A stretch of 64,000 nucleotides of DNA from Voacanga thouarsii. Its lineage: Eukaryota > Streptophyta > Magnoliopsida > Gentianales > Apocynaceae. Location of the stretch: NCBI GenBank assembly GCA_026120185.1, contig JANUWF010002278.1, forward strand, positions 1,518,501 to 1,582,500, read 5' to 3'. Below, piece by piece: positions 47,853 to 58,823 of this stretch (its first letter is position 1; every line of letters begins with the position of its first letter). The translations under genes and the position numbers were made by a program. Under the pieces are notes generated by a model. That model was not told where the DNA came from and searched no databases. It saw nothing but the letters and a program-made list of their open reading frames with translations.

Positions 47853-50260
47853 ATAGAGCTTGTGTTTACTTAACTAATGTCCTTGTTCACCACAATAGTG
47901 GGAAGCTCCATCTTTTCGTGTCTTAGCCATAGGTTTGGGCTTGAACTTAGACTTAGCCTTGTCCTTGCCCTTACTAGCCATGACTTTTCCTTTTTGATTC
48001 TTCTTTTTCCCTTTCCCTTTTTGAACCATTAGAACACTAGGAGTATTCTTCTTAATATTCAGTTCAGCTTGTTTTAGCATCCCATGTAGTTCAGTAATGG
48101 ATTTCTCTATATTGTGCATGTTAAAATTCATGACAAACTAATTATACTCAGGAGGTAATGAGCCCAAGATCAAATCTATGGCCATGTCATTATTAACAGG
48201 AGCACCAAGTTTGTCAAGATAATCAAGATTGCCCTTTATTTTAAGAACATGGTCACTAACTGAGGAGCCAGAAACCATCTTACATGCATTTAATGCCTTA
48301 TGAGTTTCAAATCTCTCTTATCGTGCTTGCTCTTGGAACATTTCCTTGAGATGCACAATCATGTCATATGCCTCTGCTTCTTCATGTTGGGTATCTCTCG
48401 CATATCATATACGGCATAGCGGAAAATAAAACGAGATACCATCTCAGGATCTGCACATGTGTGGAAAACAAGATATAAAGATAACAAAGGTAACAACCTT
48501 TTACCTTTCTTTGATTATCCGAAGAACAAAAATTTCTTCTTCTTCAAGTTGAGACGCGATCCAGCAATCCTCTTGATCAAACTCTATGAGAGTTGAACGT
48601 CTAACCACTATAATCATAGTATGTGATTATCTCTAAGAGTAATCCACACAGAGGATACACTTAAGCATGAAGTTTTTTGTGCTAGAAGAAAATCTAAGTG
48701 GCGGCTAGGGTTACTTGTTTTTTAGAAAGACAACGTGATAGAGAGAGCAGAGAAGAAGTCGTTTGTTGCCTAGGGTTTACGTGAATCCAACCTCTACTAA
48801 GGTTTCAAGTATGTCATACATATAAATCGAAAAACACTAATAAAATTGAGAATTCTAATCCTATTAGAATTCCCTATTTGTAATTGGAAACATCAAGTTC
48901 TTCTAATTATAATTTGGACCATAATTATAACTAATTATAATTTGGTCATAACAACTTCTCTTTGTCGCAATTAACCCCACTATATTTTAAATAACATCTA
49001 GAGTATATAATCCTCTATTGTGTGTGACATATTAGGTTTCCCAGTCAATTCTTAGTGAATATTAATTAATCCAAACTTTGAGATTCATAATCCATAATTA
49101 ATTAGAATTAATCATATTAATTTTAATCAGGGTTAGTTTATTAATTCATCAATTAATAAACTTATATTCCCAGATCATGAGTGGTATCTAGCAACACATC
49201 ATGACCACACAAGTGTCTAAGAAGTCAAGTGGCTTGACATGAATCATTCAATAACAAACTACAGTGCAAATAACTCATTTCACCATACAACATCTCATTC
49301 GGTTTGAAGTACTGAATTAGTGCCAACTCTTTCCCGAATTAATTCTGGTCAGAATACAATTGTACTTGTACTAGAAACCCACTACTCTAGATGCGTATAA
49401 ATTGGAACTATTTCCAATACACAATCACCTTGGCCAAGGACTTCTCGAGTAGTAATTCCTACAAGTGGCCGTGAGATATTCGCCCCTACTATTAGGAGTG
49501 GTGAATCTTTTATTGGCCCTCTCAACTACTTTCATTTTCCTCACAATGTACCCAATATCCATCCCATAGGTGACCCTCGATCGAGCTCCAGAGATTGGAA
49601 TTAAAGTACAATGCTTAGCAAATAAAGTACCTTAGAGATCTCAAGTCTGATACTTGCACGTTTGCTATATTGAGATTATATCACTGGCACTAAATAGTTA
49701 TCCATGTGATTATCTCATATCTAGGTCATCCAATGTACTTATTCCATTCACAAGCATCCATGTGTTAACTTTGAGTATCCCAATACTCACGGATATGAGA
49801 ACCACCACCTGATCAAATCAGGAAGTGTAACACATGCTAGTCTTAACGCATTAATGATGTCCCGTCTCATTAATACTACGATTAGAGACTATTTAAGTAC
49901 TTACACTATACAGTGTAGTAGGAATCTCATATCATGATTTCTTTAACATAGTGTTGTACTTGGGACTTTATCTGACAGTTATTTTACACAAAAGTAAATA
50001 AAAGAAACTGTAAGATAAATAATGTCTTTTAATAGAAATAAAATGTGTTATATACAATGTACAAGTGATTGCCTCTAGGGCACAACACTAACACTTCAAA
50101 CTATTTTTGAAGTTCAGAGTTCATGGATGCTAGTATGAGGCAAGTAACATCGTTAGAGTCATCTTTGTGCATACTGTAAGTATCTTTTTCAGCTCTTAGG
50201 GCATTATTTGCTGGAGCAGGGGGAATAGGATTTTCAAGAACATAGAGCTTTTTTTTGTTT
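47853..50260 (-). pseudogene. gag: copia gag of C3, split by a solo LTR
   Basis: On the minus strand the first part (50260-50099) reads KLYVLENPIPPAPANNALRA to SMNSELQK. The second part (48379 down to about 47853) reads EEAEAYDMIVHLKEMFQEQ, then LGSLPPEY, a Lys-rich stretch and a damaged knuckle (SHYCGEQGH followed by a stop). The two parts join in register when the inserted LTR and one TSD are removed. The usual N-terminal residues before KLYVLE are missing or unreadable. Confidence 0.83.
48385..50093 (-). mobile_element. Solo LTR of the C2 family in gag of C3
   Basis: On the minus strand TGTTAGTGTTGTGCCCTAGA to ATACCCAACA, 1709 bp, flanked on the plus strand by CTTCA at 48380-48384 and 50094-50098. 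It is a member of the family at 31468 and 38344. This is the innermost layer of a four-deep nest. Confidence 0.92.
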
Positions 50261-50870
50261 TTTGTTTTTATTAAGAATGATTCTTAAGTTACATGCTCAA
50301 TCAAGAAAGCTAGTCCTACTAAGCTTGTCTTTCTCGAGCACAAATCACATTAAGTTATTGTATTTGTTTGTTGCCATTATCTACATACAAATATGCAAAA
50401 TGATTAATTTTGAGGCCTTAATAAAAAACTCCCACTAAAAGCATTTAAACTTTTGAAACATCAACATTTTGATGTTTCTTAATGGGTCAAAAAAACTTTT
50501 TTTTATTTTAATTATTTTATTTTAATCATAAGTAAGCTTTGGCTTTAATCTTATAATTAAATAAAACTCAAATTTAAATGAGATGGGCATCAAATGTCCC
50601 GGCTAAAAATCTCATCTAATGCCCTAGGCCCAAAACTATTTTGATAGCCCAGTGAAGTCAAACCATATCAAACTTATGGAAAACCATTTTCCATCTTATC
50701 TTACTTAGATAATCAAAACCATCCTACTTTGGTAGGAATGACCATATGATGATCTAAGTAATAACAAGTGTTTGATTTTGGAAGGCATTTAAAACTTAAT
50801 TTTTAAAAAAATAAAAAGTTGATTGTAGTAAGTATGAAATAAACACATCAAATATGCATGTTATTTGTGG
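50261..50870 (-). other. Untranslated leader of C3
   Basis: AT-rich sequence between the inverted LTR/PBS segment and gag, with T-runs at 50250-50275 and 50500-50525. No coding or RNA gene signal is seen. Confidence 0.6.
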
Positions 50871-50924
50871 ATGTTTTCTGTGTTTAGGAGTCCACGAATT
50901 CTAACAATGGTATCAGAGCTAAAC
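50871..50924. other. Inverted LTR-end/PBS junction of C3
   Basis: On the plus strand this reads GTGGATGTTTTCTGTGTTTA, then GGAGTCCACGAATTCTAACA, then ATGGTATCAGAGCT: an LTR 3' end followed by an iMet PBS. But the element around it is on the minus strand, and no plus-strand LTR lies to its left. Inverting this block in place gives the expected minus-strand order of LTR end, PBS, leader. Compared with the 3' LTR, about 24 bases (43478-43501) are also missing here. Confidence 0.75.
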
Positions 50925-52379
50925 GAATAGGATCGATACAGGGGTTACAGAATTACCTCTGTTTGTCGAAGTCAAGACCTCTGTTTTTTTTGTTTTCAGG
51001 CGTATGTGGAACTTGAATGATTATCAGACGCTGCAATGTGTGAACGTCCTATATCGGATACACATGATGAACTAGCTTATCACCCAGGAGTGCTAGCGCC
51101 TAGGGTTTTGAGAGGTTTTAATTTTTTTGGTGAATAGAGGCACGAATGTTTTGACAGATAGCTAACATAAGAAGATGGCTAGGGTTTTCTTTTTAAAACC
51201 ACCCGAACCTCTTAGAGTCTAACTCTCATAAAATCTTATCATATTCTATTTTAAATGCAAATTAAATTAAAATTTATATGATAGGATTCTATCATTATCT
51301 CTGTAATTTAACTAATTAATTTACTAAGTTAGATTCTTATAATCTGGACATCCTCCAGACACATCAAATGTGGATATATTTTTATATTCATTGTATCTGG
51401 TCATTTTTCTAGGTTTGATTAACCTAGACATATTTTTAGATACATCGAACGTAGTTACTAGAAAAATAACTTAAGGTGGTCTCTTAATGTGTGACTGTAT
51501 AGGTTTAATTAACACTGGCAATGTGCCCAAATCACATTTAAATGGCCCACAAGTTATAAGTGGTTTCTAGCAAAATATTATAACTATCCAGGTTAAATGA
51601 AGATCAATGATCTCTTTAAACTAAACCATAACTTTATATTTAGTCCTTTTGTCACACGATATCCAGATTAAGCGTAAGGCACGGAGCATGTCATCCTTAT
51701 TAAGCTTAATCAATTAATTCTTGATCTCATAGTAGACTGTTCAAACAAATGATATCAATATCTCAAATTGATATATTTGACCACGGCCATATATTTTAAC
51801 AGTCTAACTTATCAAGGGGCCCATAGACATCTCTTCTAAAATTGTGAGGGACAAATTCCTTTACTATCAATCATATTTCCCTCCTTGATTTATTCTATAT
51901 CTCACAATGGTCTAATTTATTATCTAGTTAAAGACAACTTTAGACAACGTCAAAATATAGAATTTATCAGGTAGGAAATTATGATGAATTCGAGTCGAAT
52001 GACGTCTAATATCATTATGGCTAGAAAGTACTTATAACATGTTTCATGAAATACTCTCACAGTGGGTCATGTCCAATACAATGTTCTTTAACATTTATTT
52101 ATGCTTTGACTTGATATGACATATATCCATGACCAGTAAAATATAGCCATCAAATCACAAACATACTAATCTTAATTTATTATTGTTCCACTAATAATAA
52201 TCGATCAGGGACAATTCAAGAATAGTCATTGTATTTGTCATAGGGTTTTACTATCAAGTTATGCACTTAATGACCACAAAACTAAATGCACTATTCATGA
52301 AAAGAAATACCACATATTATTACATAATTTATAATGATAATAGTATAAGTACAAATTGTTTTAGAGCATATCCCTAACA
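50925..52379 (-). repeat. 5' LTR of C3
   Basis: On the minus strand it starts TGTTAGGGATATGCTC at 52379. It aligns with 43500-44808 and has the extra 160 bases that the 3' LTR lacks. Its last bases lie in the inverted block to the left. Confidence 0.87.
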
Positions 52380-55300
52380 CATTCTCTACCTAATTCTTGC
52401 AAGGAAGCAAATCTTGTGTGAGGATGATGGGTGAATGCTTTGGATTTTGTCAGCTTCACAAACTATACTAAACCAGAATTTTTTTCAAGTAAACAAGCAA
52501 CCTTTGAACATGCTCTTGAAGCCATCCATTACTACTCATGAACAGCTGAAACTTTCTCCTTTCTTCTTCAAGATGATGGCTGGAAAACACCATTAATGGA
52601 CCTTTAAACATGCTTAAATTCCAGCTGCAAAACCGTTCTAAAAAAGACAAAAATTTCTGTACAAAACCAATTCAAATCCTAAGAGTTCTTTAGCTTCAAT
52701 TCTAAATTGTTGTTTCCAGCTTTGCCTATTCATTGCTAGGGCCAAATTTCTTCAGCAAACTTTATCAAGTTTCGGCCTCCATATAGGCATGGACAAAACC
52801 TCTTGGCTTCACCATCTAGCTTGATCAATAGGACTCCATTAACATACCTCAAAACACTAATATCTTCACTCTATTCAAATTTATTCATACTTCAAATAAA
52901 ATTCCAGATTTTTGTTTCCTTAAACACTCATCTAGCTGGAGGATAAAACAAGAAAATTCACTGCTATATAGCCACTTACGGCCAGCCCAAGATTGAAGCA
53001 ACTCTTTATTCCATGATGAAACCAAAGCTAGTTTAGCCATACACCATTGAAGGACAAGAAATCGTCCAAGAGCAAACACCATTACCCAATCCTATACCTC
53101 AAACATCTCCATTTTTCTCTCAATTTGAATTTTGAAAATGTTGAAACTCTCTCTCTCCTTCTTGGATAATCGAATGCCTCCTCTAGGCTAGGCCATTTGG
53201 CCATCAATCACACAACAGATACAAAATCACTCTATCTCTCAATCGCTCTCTCAAAAATACCAAGAACACTAAGAACACACACTACACATCTTCAAGCCTA
53301 AATCATTTCTAAACATCTCCAATCACTCCCAAACTCTCTAAACCGTGAATATTCAACCTATATTCTTCCTTGGTGTACTTTATAACACCAAAACACACAA
53401 ATTTTAACTTTCAAGTAGATCAAACCACATTTATTGTTCAAGATTCGAAGAACGCTAAAAAGATAAAATAAGAACAATCTTCTTATTCTTCTTCTTTTCT
53501 TCAACTTCTGTATATTCTTATCATCTTACTCTCACTCCTTCCTCTCACACACACTCTCTCTCTTGGCCGAAATAATGGATGAACAACCTTGGACAATTTC
53601 GGATCATTAAAGCCATCAAGCACTGGAGGTTCTCTTTTCTCAAGCAACTTCTTCAACTTCAAGTGTCATCAAACAAGTTTTTTAAACACAACTCTTTTTA
53701 TTTATTTTGAACTCAAGATAGGTAGAATTATGTGGTTAGATTGTTGATTTGTTGAAGGAATGATAGAGACGTGTATATCATATAAATATTGTGATTATAT
53801 GATTTGGAGGTTGAGTGGGTTTAATGCTATTGCATGAAGTATGTGAGATTATGAATATGATAAACTTGGGAGTAGATTTATGTTATGAGTCATATGTCAT
53901 TAGTACAAGTTAGTTTGATAGAGATTATTGCTACCCATGCCATGCTTATGCTCTTATGTTGTTTTAGCCAGCAAATGTCATCCTAAAAATTATTACTAGT
54001 TTAATACTATCCTTGTTGTCATATATGTTAATTCAAGTCTATTTTTTTGGATAGATTAACATGTTATTTGTTGAATCCTTGTGTGTATGAATATGTGCAT
54101 GGATTTTCTCTAGCAATAAAATTATTGTAAGAACTACCTTTATTATTTTTAGAATTATTTTTGCTATCCTTATTATTATTATTAATATAATGAATAGTAT
54201 TATTTAATTTAATATACTAAATTCAAAAAACACTAAGTGGTTTTGGAATTGAAGATTATTTAAAATATTATTATTTTATTCGATAAATAAATAAAATATT
54301 TGTATTAAATATAAATAATAATATATTTGAATTAATTAATATCAAATGTCTTTTATATTCATATTATTGTTAGTTAGCCTTAACTAAACTTTTATTTACA
54401 CTCATAAATATTTTTTATATTAGAATAATTTATTATTAATTTTATTTATTATTTATTAATTAAAATTAAGTATAATTTAATATTAACATTACTTATTATT
54501 TATAATAATATTATTCAATTATTATTTACTTATTATTTATAACCAATATTACTTAGGATTTATTATTACTCATTATTTATTACTAATTTATTTATTAATA
54601 ATATTACTCATTATTTATTAGAAGTTAATAAATGGGTAATATTATAGTTATTAATTTTTATTTATTTATAACACCTATTTATTTTAACTTATCTAACTAA
54701 TTTGATTTTATAAAATACTTTATGATCTAGTATTAAAGCTTAAGGCATTGTGGTCATACTTATATCTTGTTGTGGCCAGTTGACCTAAGAGTTATTTATT
54801 TAAGGAAAGTATTGTTTGGATGTTTGACTTATACCCTGTGTTTACCCTAGGCGGGATTAGGTTGACTTGAATTACCTTGGAGGGCTTTTGTACCCACAAA
54901 GAGCAAAAGATCAGGCAAGTTCCTGCATAATGCTATTTGAAGATCAAAGTTACGATGGCAAGTCAAATACAATGTATACGAGAATTTGTACTGTAAATGC
55001 AATTATGAACAATTTTCCTCTTCTTTTCAGTCAAGCAAACCATTTAATGTTAAACAAGTAATTTTGTACAAAATGCTAATCTTTTCCTAAAACCCAACTT
55101 TGACAGGAATTTTGATAACCATAATTGTTATTTCAAAGAGTCATTGTGTGATATTTCTTTTTCCAAGTGGGACGAACACAATGTTAAGTACTTATTAAGG
55201 GTAGACTATTAGGACTAGTCTTTGAAGAGTTATGGTAAGTCTCTCAATAGGTGGCCACCTTTGAGGGGTGACTCCTTCCCAGATAGGATGCCAGTCCTGT

Positions 55301-55973
55301 AGGTTATACTGGTCTGAGCTAGCAAGTTCAATCAAGTGGATTGCGTATTTTTGGAATGGACAACCGTTAAGTTTAGGTATGGAGATGAAGGAGTATCTCA
55401 TCAAGTAGGTCGTGCAACTACCTTCTGTCAGTATGCACAAAGTGTGTCATCGTGAACATTTTTTTGTCACTGTGCACAAAGTGTGGTGCCATGGCTACCT
55501 TTCTTGAGTAGTTGCATTTATTGTATGCATGTATGATTTGAAAGGAAAACACCACTCTTAATTTGTGAAATTTATTTGAGGCTTGCAAGCACTTCCTATT
55601 ATGAAAATTTCTCAACTTGCATACATGAACCGTTTTACCTGAAACACTTAAAGCACACACGGGCTTATTGAGATTTATGTCTCACCCTCTTTTATACCAT
55701 GTTTACAGGTCAGTCCTGTTCTAAAGGTTATTGATTAGAGATTACCTATATTTTCAAGACTTATTTCTTTTCCTATGTATTTCATTTGAGAGACTTTAGC
55801 AGTCATTTATTTATTTTTAGAACTTGTTCATGTATTTCTTGGGTTGTAATAAGTTTAATTTTGAGCTATTTTTTTCATTACTTTTGTGAGTAATAGTTAT
55901 AAAGACCCTTTGTCCTATGGATGGGGCGACATCCGCAACCCTAATAAGGGTACACAGGTAGTGGAGTGTTACA
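52380..55973 (+). repeat. 3' LTR of G2, second piece
   Basis: Resumes at TCTACCTAATTCTTGC after the TSD and ends GGAGTGTTACA at 55973. Both pieces together give about 4.3 kb, equal to the LTR of element A. Features recur in order: CCAGAATTTTTTTC (52481), the CT-rich tract and TTGGCCGAAAT (53560), the AT-rich middle (54140-54720), and the GGTGGCCACC block (55250). No gene is present. Confidence 0.88.
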
Positions 55974-56390
55974 TATTCTGCCCAGAGGCGGAGGCATGCA
56001 ATTTTGTCCAAGAAATGTGAGAGCACTGCTAAAGATCTATATCTCAATTTTTCTTTGATATAATCATGTTTTAAAACCATTGTACGAGGTTAATTTTCTA
56101 CAATAGTTTTATTTATCCATGGATGAATAATTTGCATGAAAATGAGTAGTAAAGGATGGAACTGCCTTAGAATTAAACAAGATCATTAATTTTTAATTCA
56201 TGATGCTTAATCCATTGTTTGGTCACTTAGGAATAAATGAATAGTTTGAGCATGAAAAAGTTTACTTTTGTTATTATGCTTATTTCATTCTTCTGATCAA
56301 ATGTGCAAGTTTTTCTGAGACTAAAGTCTCACTAGATAGAACGGTTTTTGATAAAATGCTTTAATCTAAGAAACTTTAAAAATAAAAGAG

Positions 56391-56612
56391 TTCATGGTTT
56401 ATTTCCTTAGAGGGTTTAATCCTTGATATAGAAAATAATGTTGAACTTAAGGTTATTTAATAAAGTTTTACTTGGTTATTAATTTAGAATAGTAAAATAA
56501 ATTCATAGTTTATTTTCTCAAAAGATTTAATCCTTGACATAGAGAATAATATTGAATTTTTATTTTTTACTAAAGTTAATGAAACCATAAGATTATAGAA
56601 AACATCTTTGGG
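56391..56612. repeat. Tandem repeat, about 111 bp, two copies
   Basis: TTCATGGTTTATTTCC (56391) and TTCATAGTTTATTTTC (56502) each lead to TTTAATCCTTGA and ATAGAnAATAATnTTGAA. The two adjacent diverged units lie in the leader of D. An AT microsatellite lies at about 57064-57083. No coding signal is seen between 55974 and 57098. Confidence 0.75.
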
Positions 56613-57098
56613 CCTAAAACACTATTTTCAATAAAAGATTAAGTAGAAGAGGGGTTCCATTGGTCCCATGGCTTCCATCACAACTCTCATTAGAGATAGT
56701 GGATTTCGAGCATGACCCCATATAGGATAAATTTCCACAAGTATCTAGAACTGAAGGAAGAGTAAAAATTAAAATCCTAGGGTATTTGCTAGGATCGACC
56801 AACGTACGTTGGAGGTTTTTAGCACTAGATTGCCCATTGGTGGTGTGAATTAGTGGCCATCCTATCGGTGGAACCTTTTCTCTTTTAGGAACTTTTGATT
56901 CGTAATGGTTATACACCTAACTTGCAATGCTATTAGTCTTCCTACGATGCTCTGTTAGTTTTTCTAAGAGCCAAACTATTTAGATTATTAATAATGGTTT
57001 TAAAACTTATCTATTATCAAAGAAATAATATAAAGAATGTGCATTTTTATTTCTTGCAAACTAAATATATATATATATATATTTGCAATATTTTAAAA

Positions 57099-57900
57099 AT
57101 GTCTAGTTTTAGTCCATTGTCGATCATTCTTAAGGAGATAAGTTGACAGGCCCAAATTTTATGGACTGGAAGAGGAACCTAAACATGGAACTCACTACGG
57201 AGGAGTACAAATATGTTCTTACAGATCCCTATCCTAAGATTAGAGAAGAATCCACTGATCTGGAGTGAGAGACTGAGAAAGCATGGAAGAAAGCTGATAG
57301 ATGGCTAAGTGCTATATGTTGGTTTCTATGTATAGTGTGCTCCAATTGAAGCATGAGCACATGGCCACTGCGTACAACATGGATTTGTCATTGCCCACCA
57401 TATTTGCTGACAAGAGCCGATCTGCATGGCAGGAAGCTCTTAGGGCAATCACGAATACTAAGATGGCTGAGGGGATATCAATTCGAGAGTATCTGCGCAA
57501 GATGATTTCCTATTTCGAGGAGGTCGAGGTCCTAGACGCAATGATAGATCCTGAGAGCCAAATTGACATGGTTCTTGAAACTCTACTTGATTTATATTCT
57601 CAGTTCAAGTTGAACTATAACATGAGCAAGTTAGATATGAATCTCACAGAGCTTATGAAAGAGCTCCAGGCGGCAAAGAAAATCATGAAGCCCGTATCAA
57701 AGGTTTTGGTCTGTTGTTCTGCTTATTCTTCTGGAATTAAGGCAAAGCCTAAGAGATTCAAGAAGAGAAATGTCTAGAACAACGTAGGGGCCCAACCCAA
57801 AGCATCTGGTCAGGCCAAGCCTAATGGAAAGCCCAAAGGCAAATGCTTCAAGTGTGGCAAGAAAAGGCATTGGAAGAAAGATTGTTTGGACTTCTTAGCC
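57099..57900 (+). pseudogene. gag: copia gag of D, broken
   Basis: ATG at 57099 starts MSSFSPLSIILKE. A frame change near 57140 leads to FMDWKRNLNMELTTEEYKYVL. A later frame, 57301-57777 (158 codons), covers capsid with TNTKMAEGISIREYL, ESQIDMVLETL and LNYNMSKLDMNLTELMKELQ. A zinc knuckle CFKCGKKRHWKKDC (CX2CX4HX4C) is intact near 57845-57890. The gag type differs from those of C2 and C3. A stop at 57775-57777 and the early shift disable it. Confidence 0.85.
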
Positions 57901-58823
57901 AAGTCTACATCAGGTATTGCTCTATACCTAGTGTGTATTATTATGGTTGGATCAACATCTTCCTTACGAGTTGATTCTGGATTCACTGACTATGTCTGTA
58001 ACTCTTTGCAGGGGTTCAGATGGATAAGGAGACTCAGTAAGGGTGAGCATGGTGTTTAGTAGGCAATGGAGCAAGAATATAGGCTGAAGCAGTGGGAGAT
58101 CTTGAGCTTTATTTTGATTGTGATATGGAGTTAATTTTAAAAGATATTTTATATGTTTCTTGATTTAAACAGAATTTGATTTCAATTTTCAAATTGATGA
58201 ATCAAGGATATTCTGTTTCTTTTCATTCTGTGGTTTCTATCAGTAGAGATGGTATATTTAATTTATATAGGAAACATGTATGAAAATCTCCTTTATATAC
58301 ATCCTATTAGAAATCAAGTAAACAGTATTCAAACTGAACCTGATAATAAAAAGAGAAAGGCCATATCTAATGACTCGTATTTGTGGCATCTAAGATTGGG
58401 ACATATAAATCCTAATTGGATTCAGAGGCTAATCAATAACAGACCTTTAAATTCATGGAGAGTAGAAGAATGGCCACAATGTGAATCATGCCTTAAAGGT
58501 AAAATGATGAAAAGGTCCTTTACCAAAAAGGCGGATAGAGCCTTGAAAATACTAGCACTAGTTCATACGGATGTTTGTGGTCCAATGATTACACCAGCTA
58601 GGGGAGGTTAAAAGTACTTTATCACTTTCACAGATGATCATACTCATTTTAGTTATATTTATCTGATGAGGTACAAGTCTGACTCTTTTCATAAATTCAA
58701 GGAGTTTAAGGATGAAGTGGAGTGTCGAATAGCCAAATTAATTAAAACTTTGAGATCGGATCATACTGGAGAGTACCTCTTCGGTGAGTTTAAGGAATAC
58801 ATGATACATCACGCCATAGTATC
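57901..58823 (+). pseudogene. pol: copia protease and integrase of D, truncated
   Basis: Protease shows LRVDSGFTDYVCNSLQGF (about 57970-58020), with the Asp-Ser-Gly core. Integrase shows YLWHLRLGHIN and CESC for the zinc region (58380-58490). HTDVCGPM (about 58565) and LRSDHTGEYL (about 58755) are the first two acidic regions. It ends at IVS, 58823, where gypsy F is inserted; the third acidic residue, RT and RNase H are lost or lie beyond the window. A TAA after PARGG is one of several stops. Confidence 0.85.

Larger units (their letters stand above)
43438..52379 (-). mobile_element. Ty1/copia element C3, minus strand, rearranged
   Basis: An 8.9-kb element in an LTR of G2, with TSD CTTTC (43433-43437) and CATTC (52380-52384), one mismatch. 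Joining the flanks restores AGCTTTCTCTACC, as seen at 8918-8931. On the minus strand the order is 5' LTR (right), leader, gag, protease, integrase, RT, RNase H, 3' LTR (left). The 3' LTR start and the end of RNase H are deleted together. A solo LTR sits in gag, and the 5' LTR/PBS junction is inverted. Confidence 0.9.
8777..55973 (+). mobile_element. Composite gypsy element G2, heavily invaded
   Basis: This is the framework for most of the window. Its 5' LTR (part seen at 8777-12106) and 3' LTR (42716-43437 plus 52385-55973) resemble each other more closely than they resemble the LTR pieces between them. Both hold the same run around GGTTTCAATTAAATCACC. Between them lie a PBS, leader ORF, gag and pol fragments, extra LTR pieces and at least five later insertions. 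Its right end adjoins a copia leader at 55974, so it appears inserted in element D. The order of events is inference; the junctions are seen directly. Confidence 0.65.
55974..58823 (+). mobile_element. Ty1/copia element D, leader to integrase
   Basis: A plus-strand copia fragment with leader (55974-57098), gag, protease and the first two-thirds of integrase. G2 bounds it on the left and gypsy F on the right. It is therefore the outermost element recognisable in the window. Its LTRs are outside or lost. Confidence 0.8.

Noticed and set aside
50871..50924. A plus-strand LTR ending at 50910 with its own PBS
   Set aside because: The sequence to the left is minus-strand gag and leader of C3, not an LTR, and the block matches the end of the C3 LTR in reverse. 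A local inversion explains it better.
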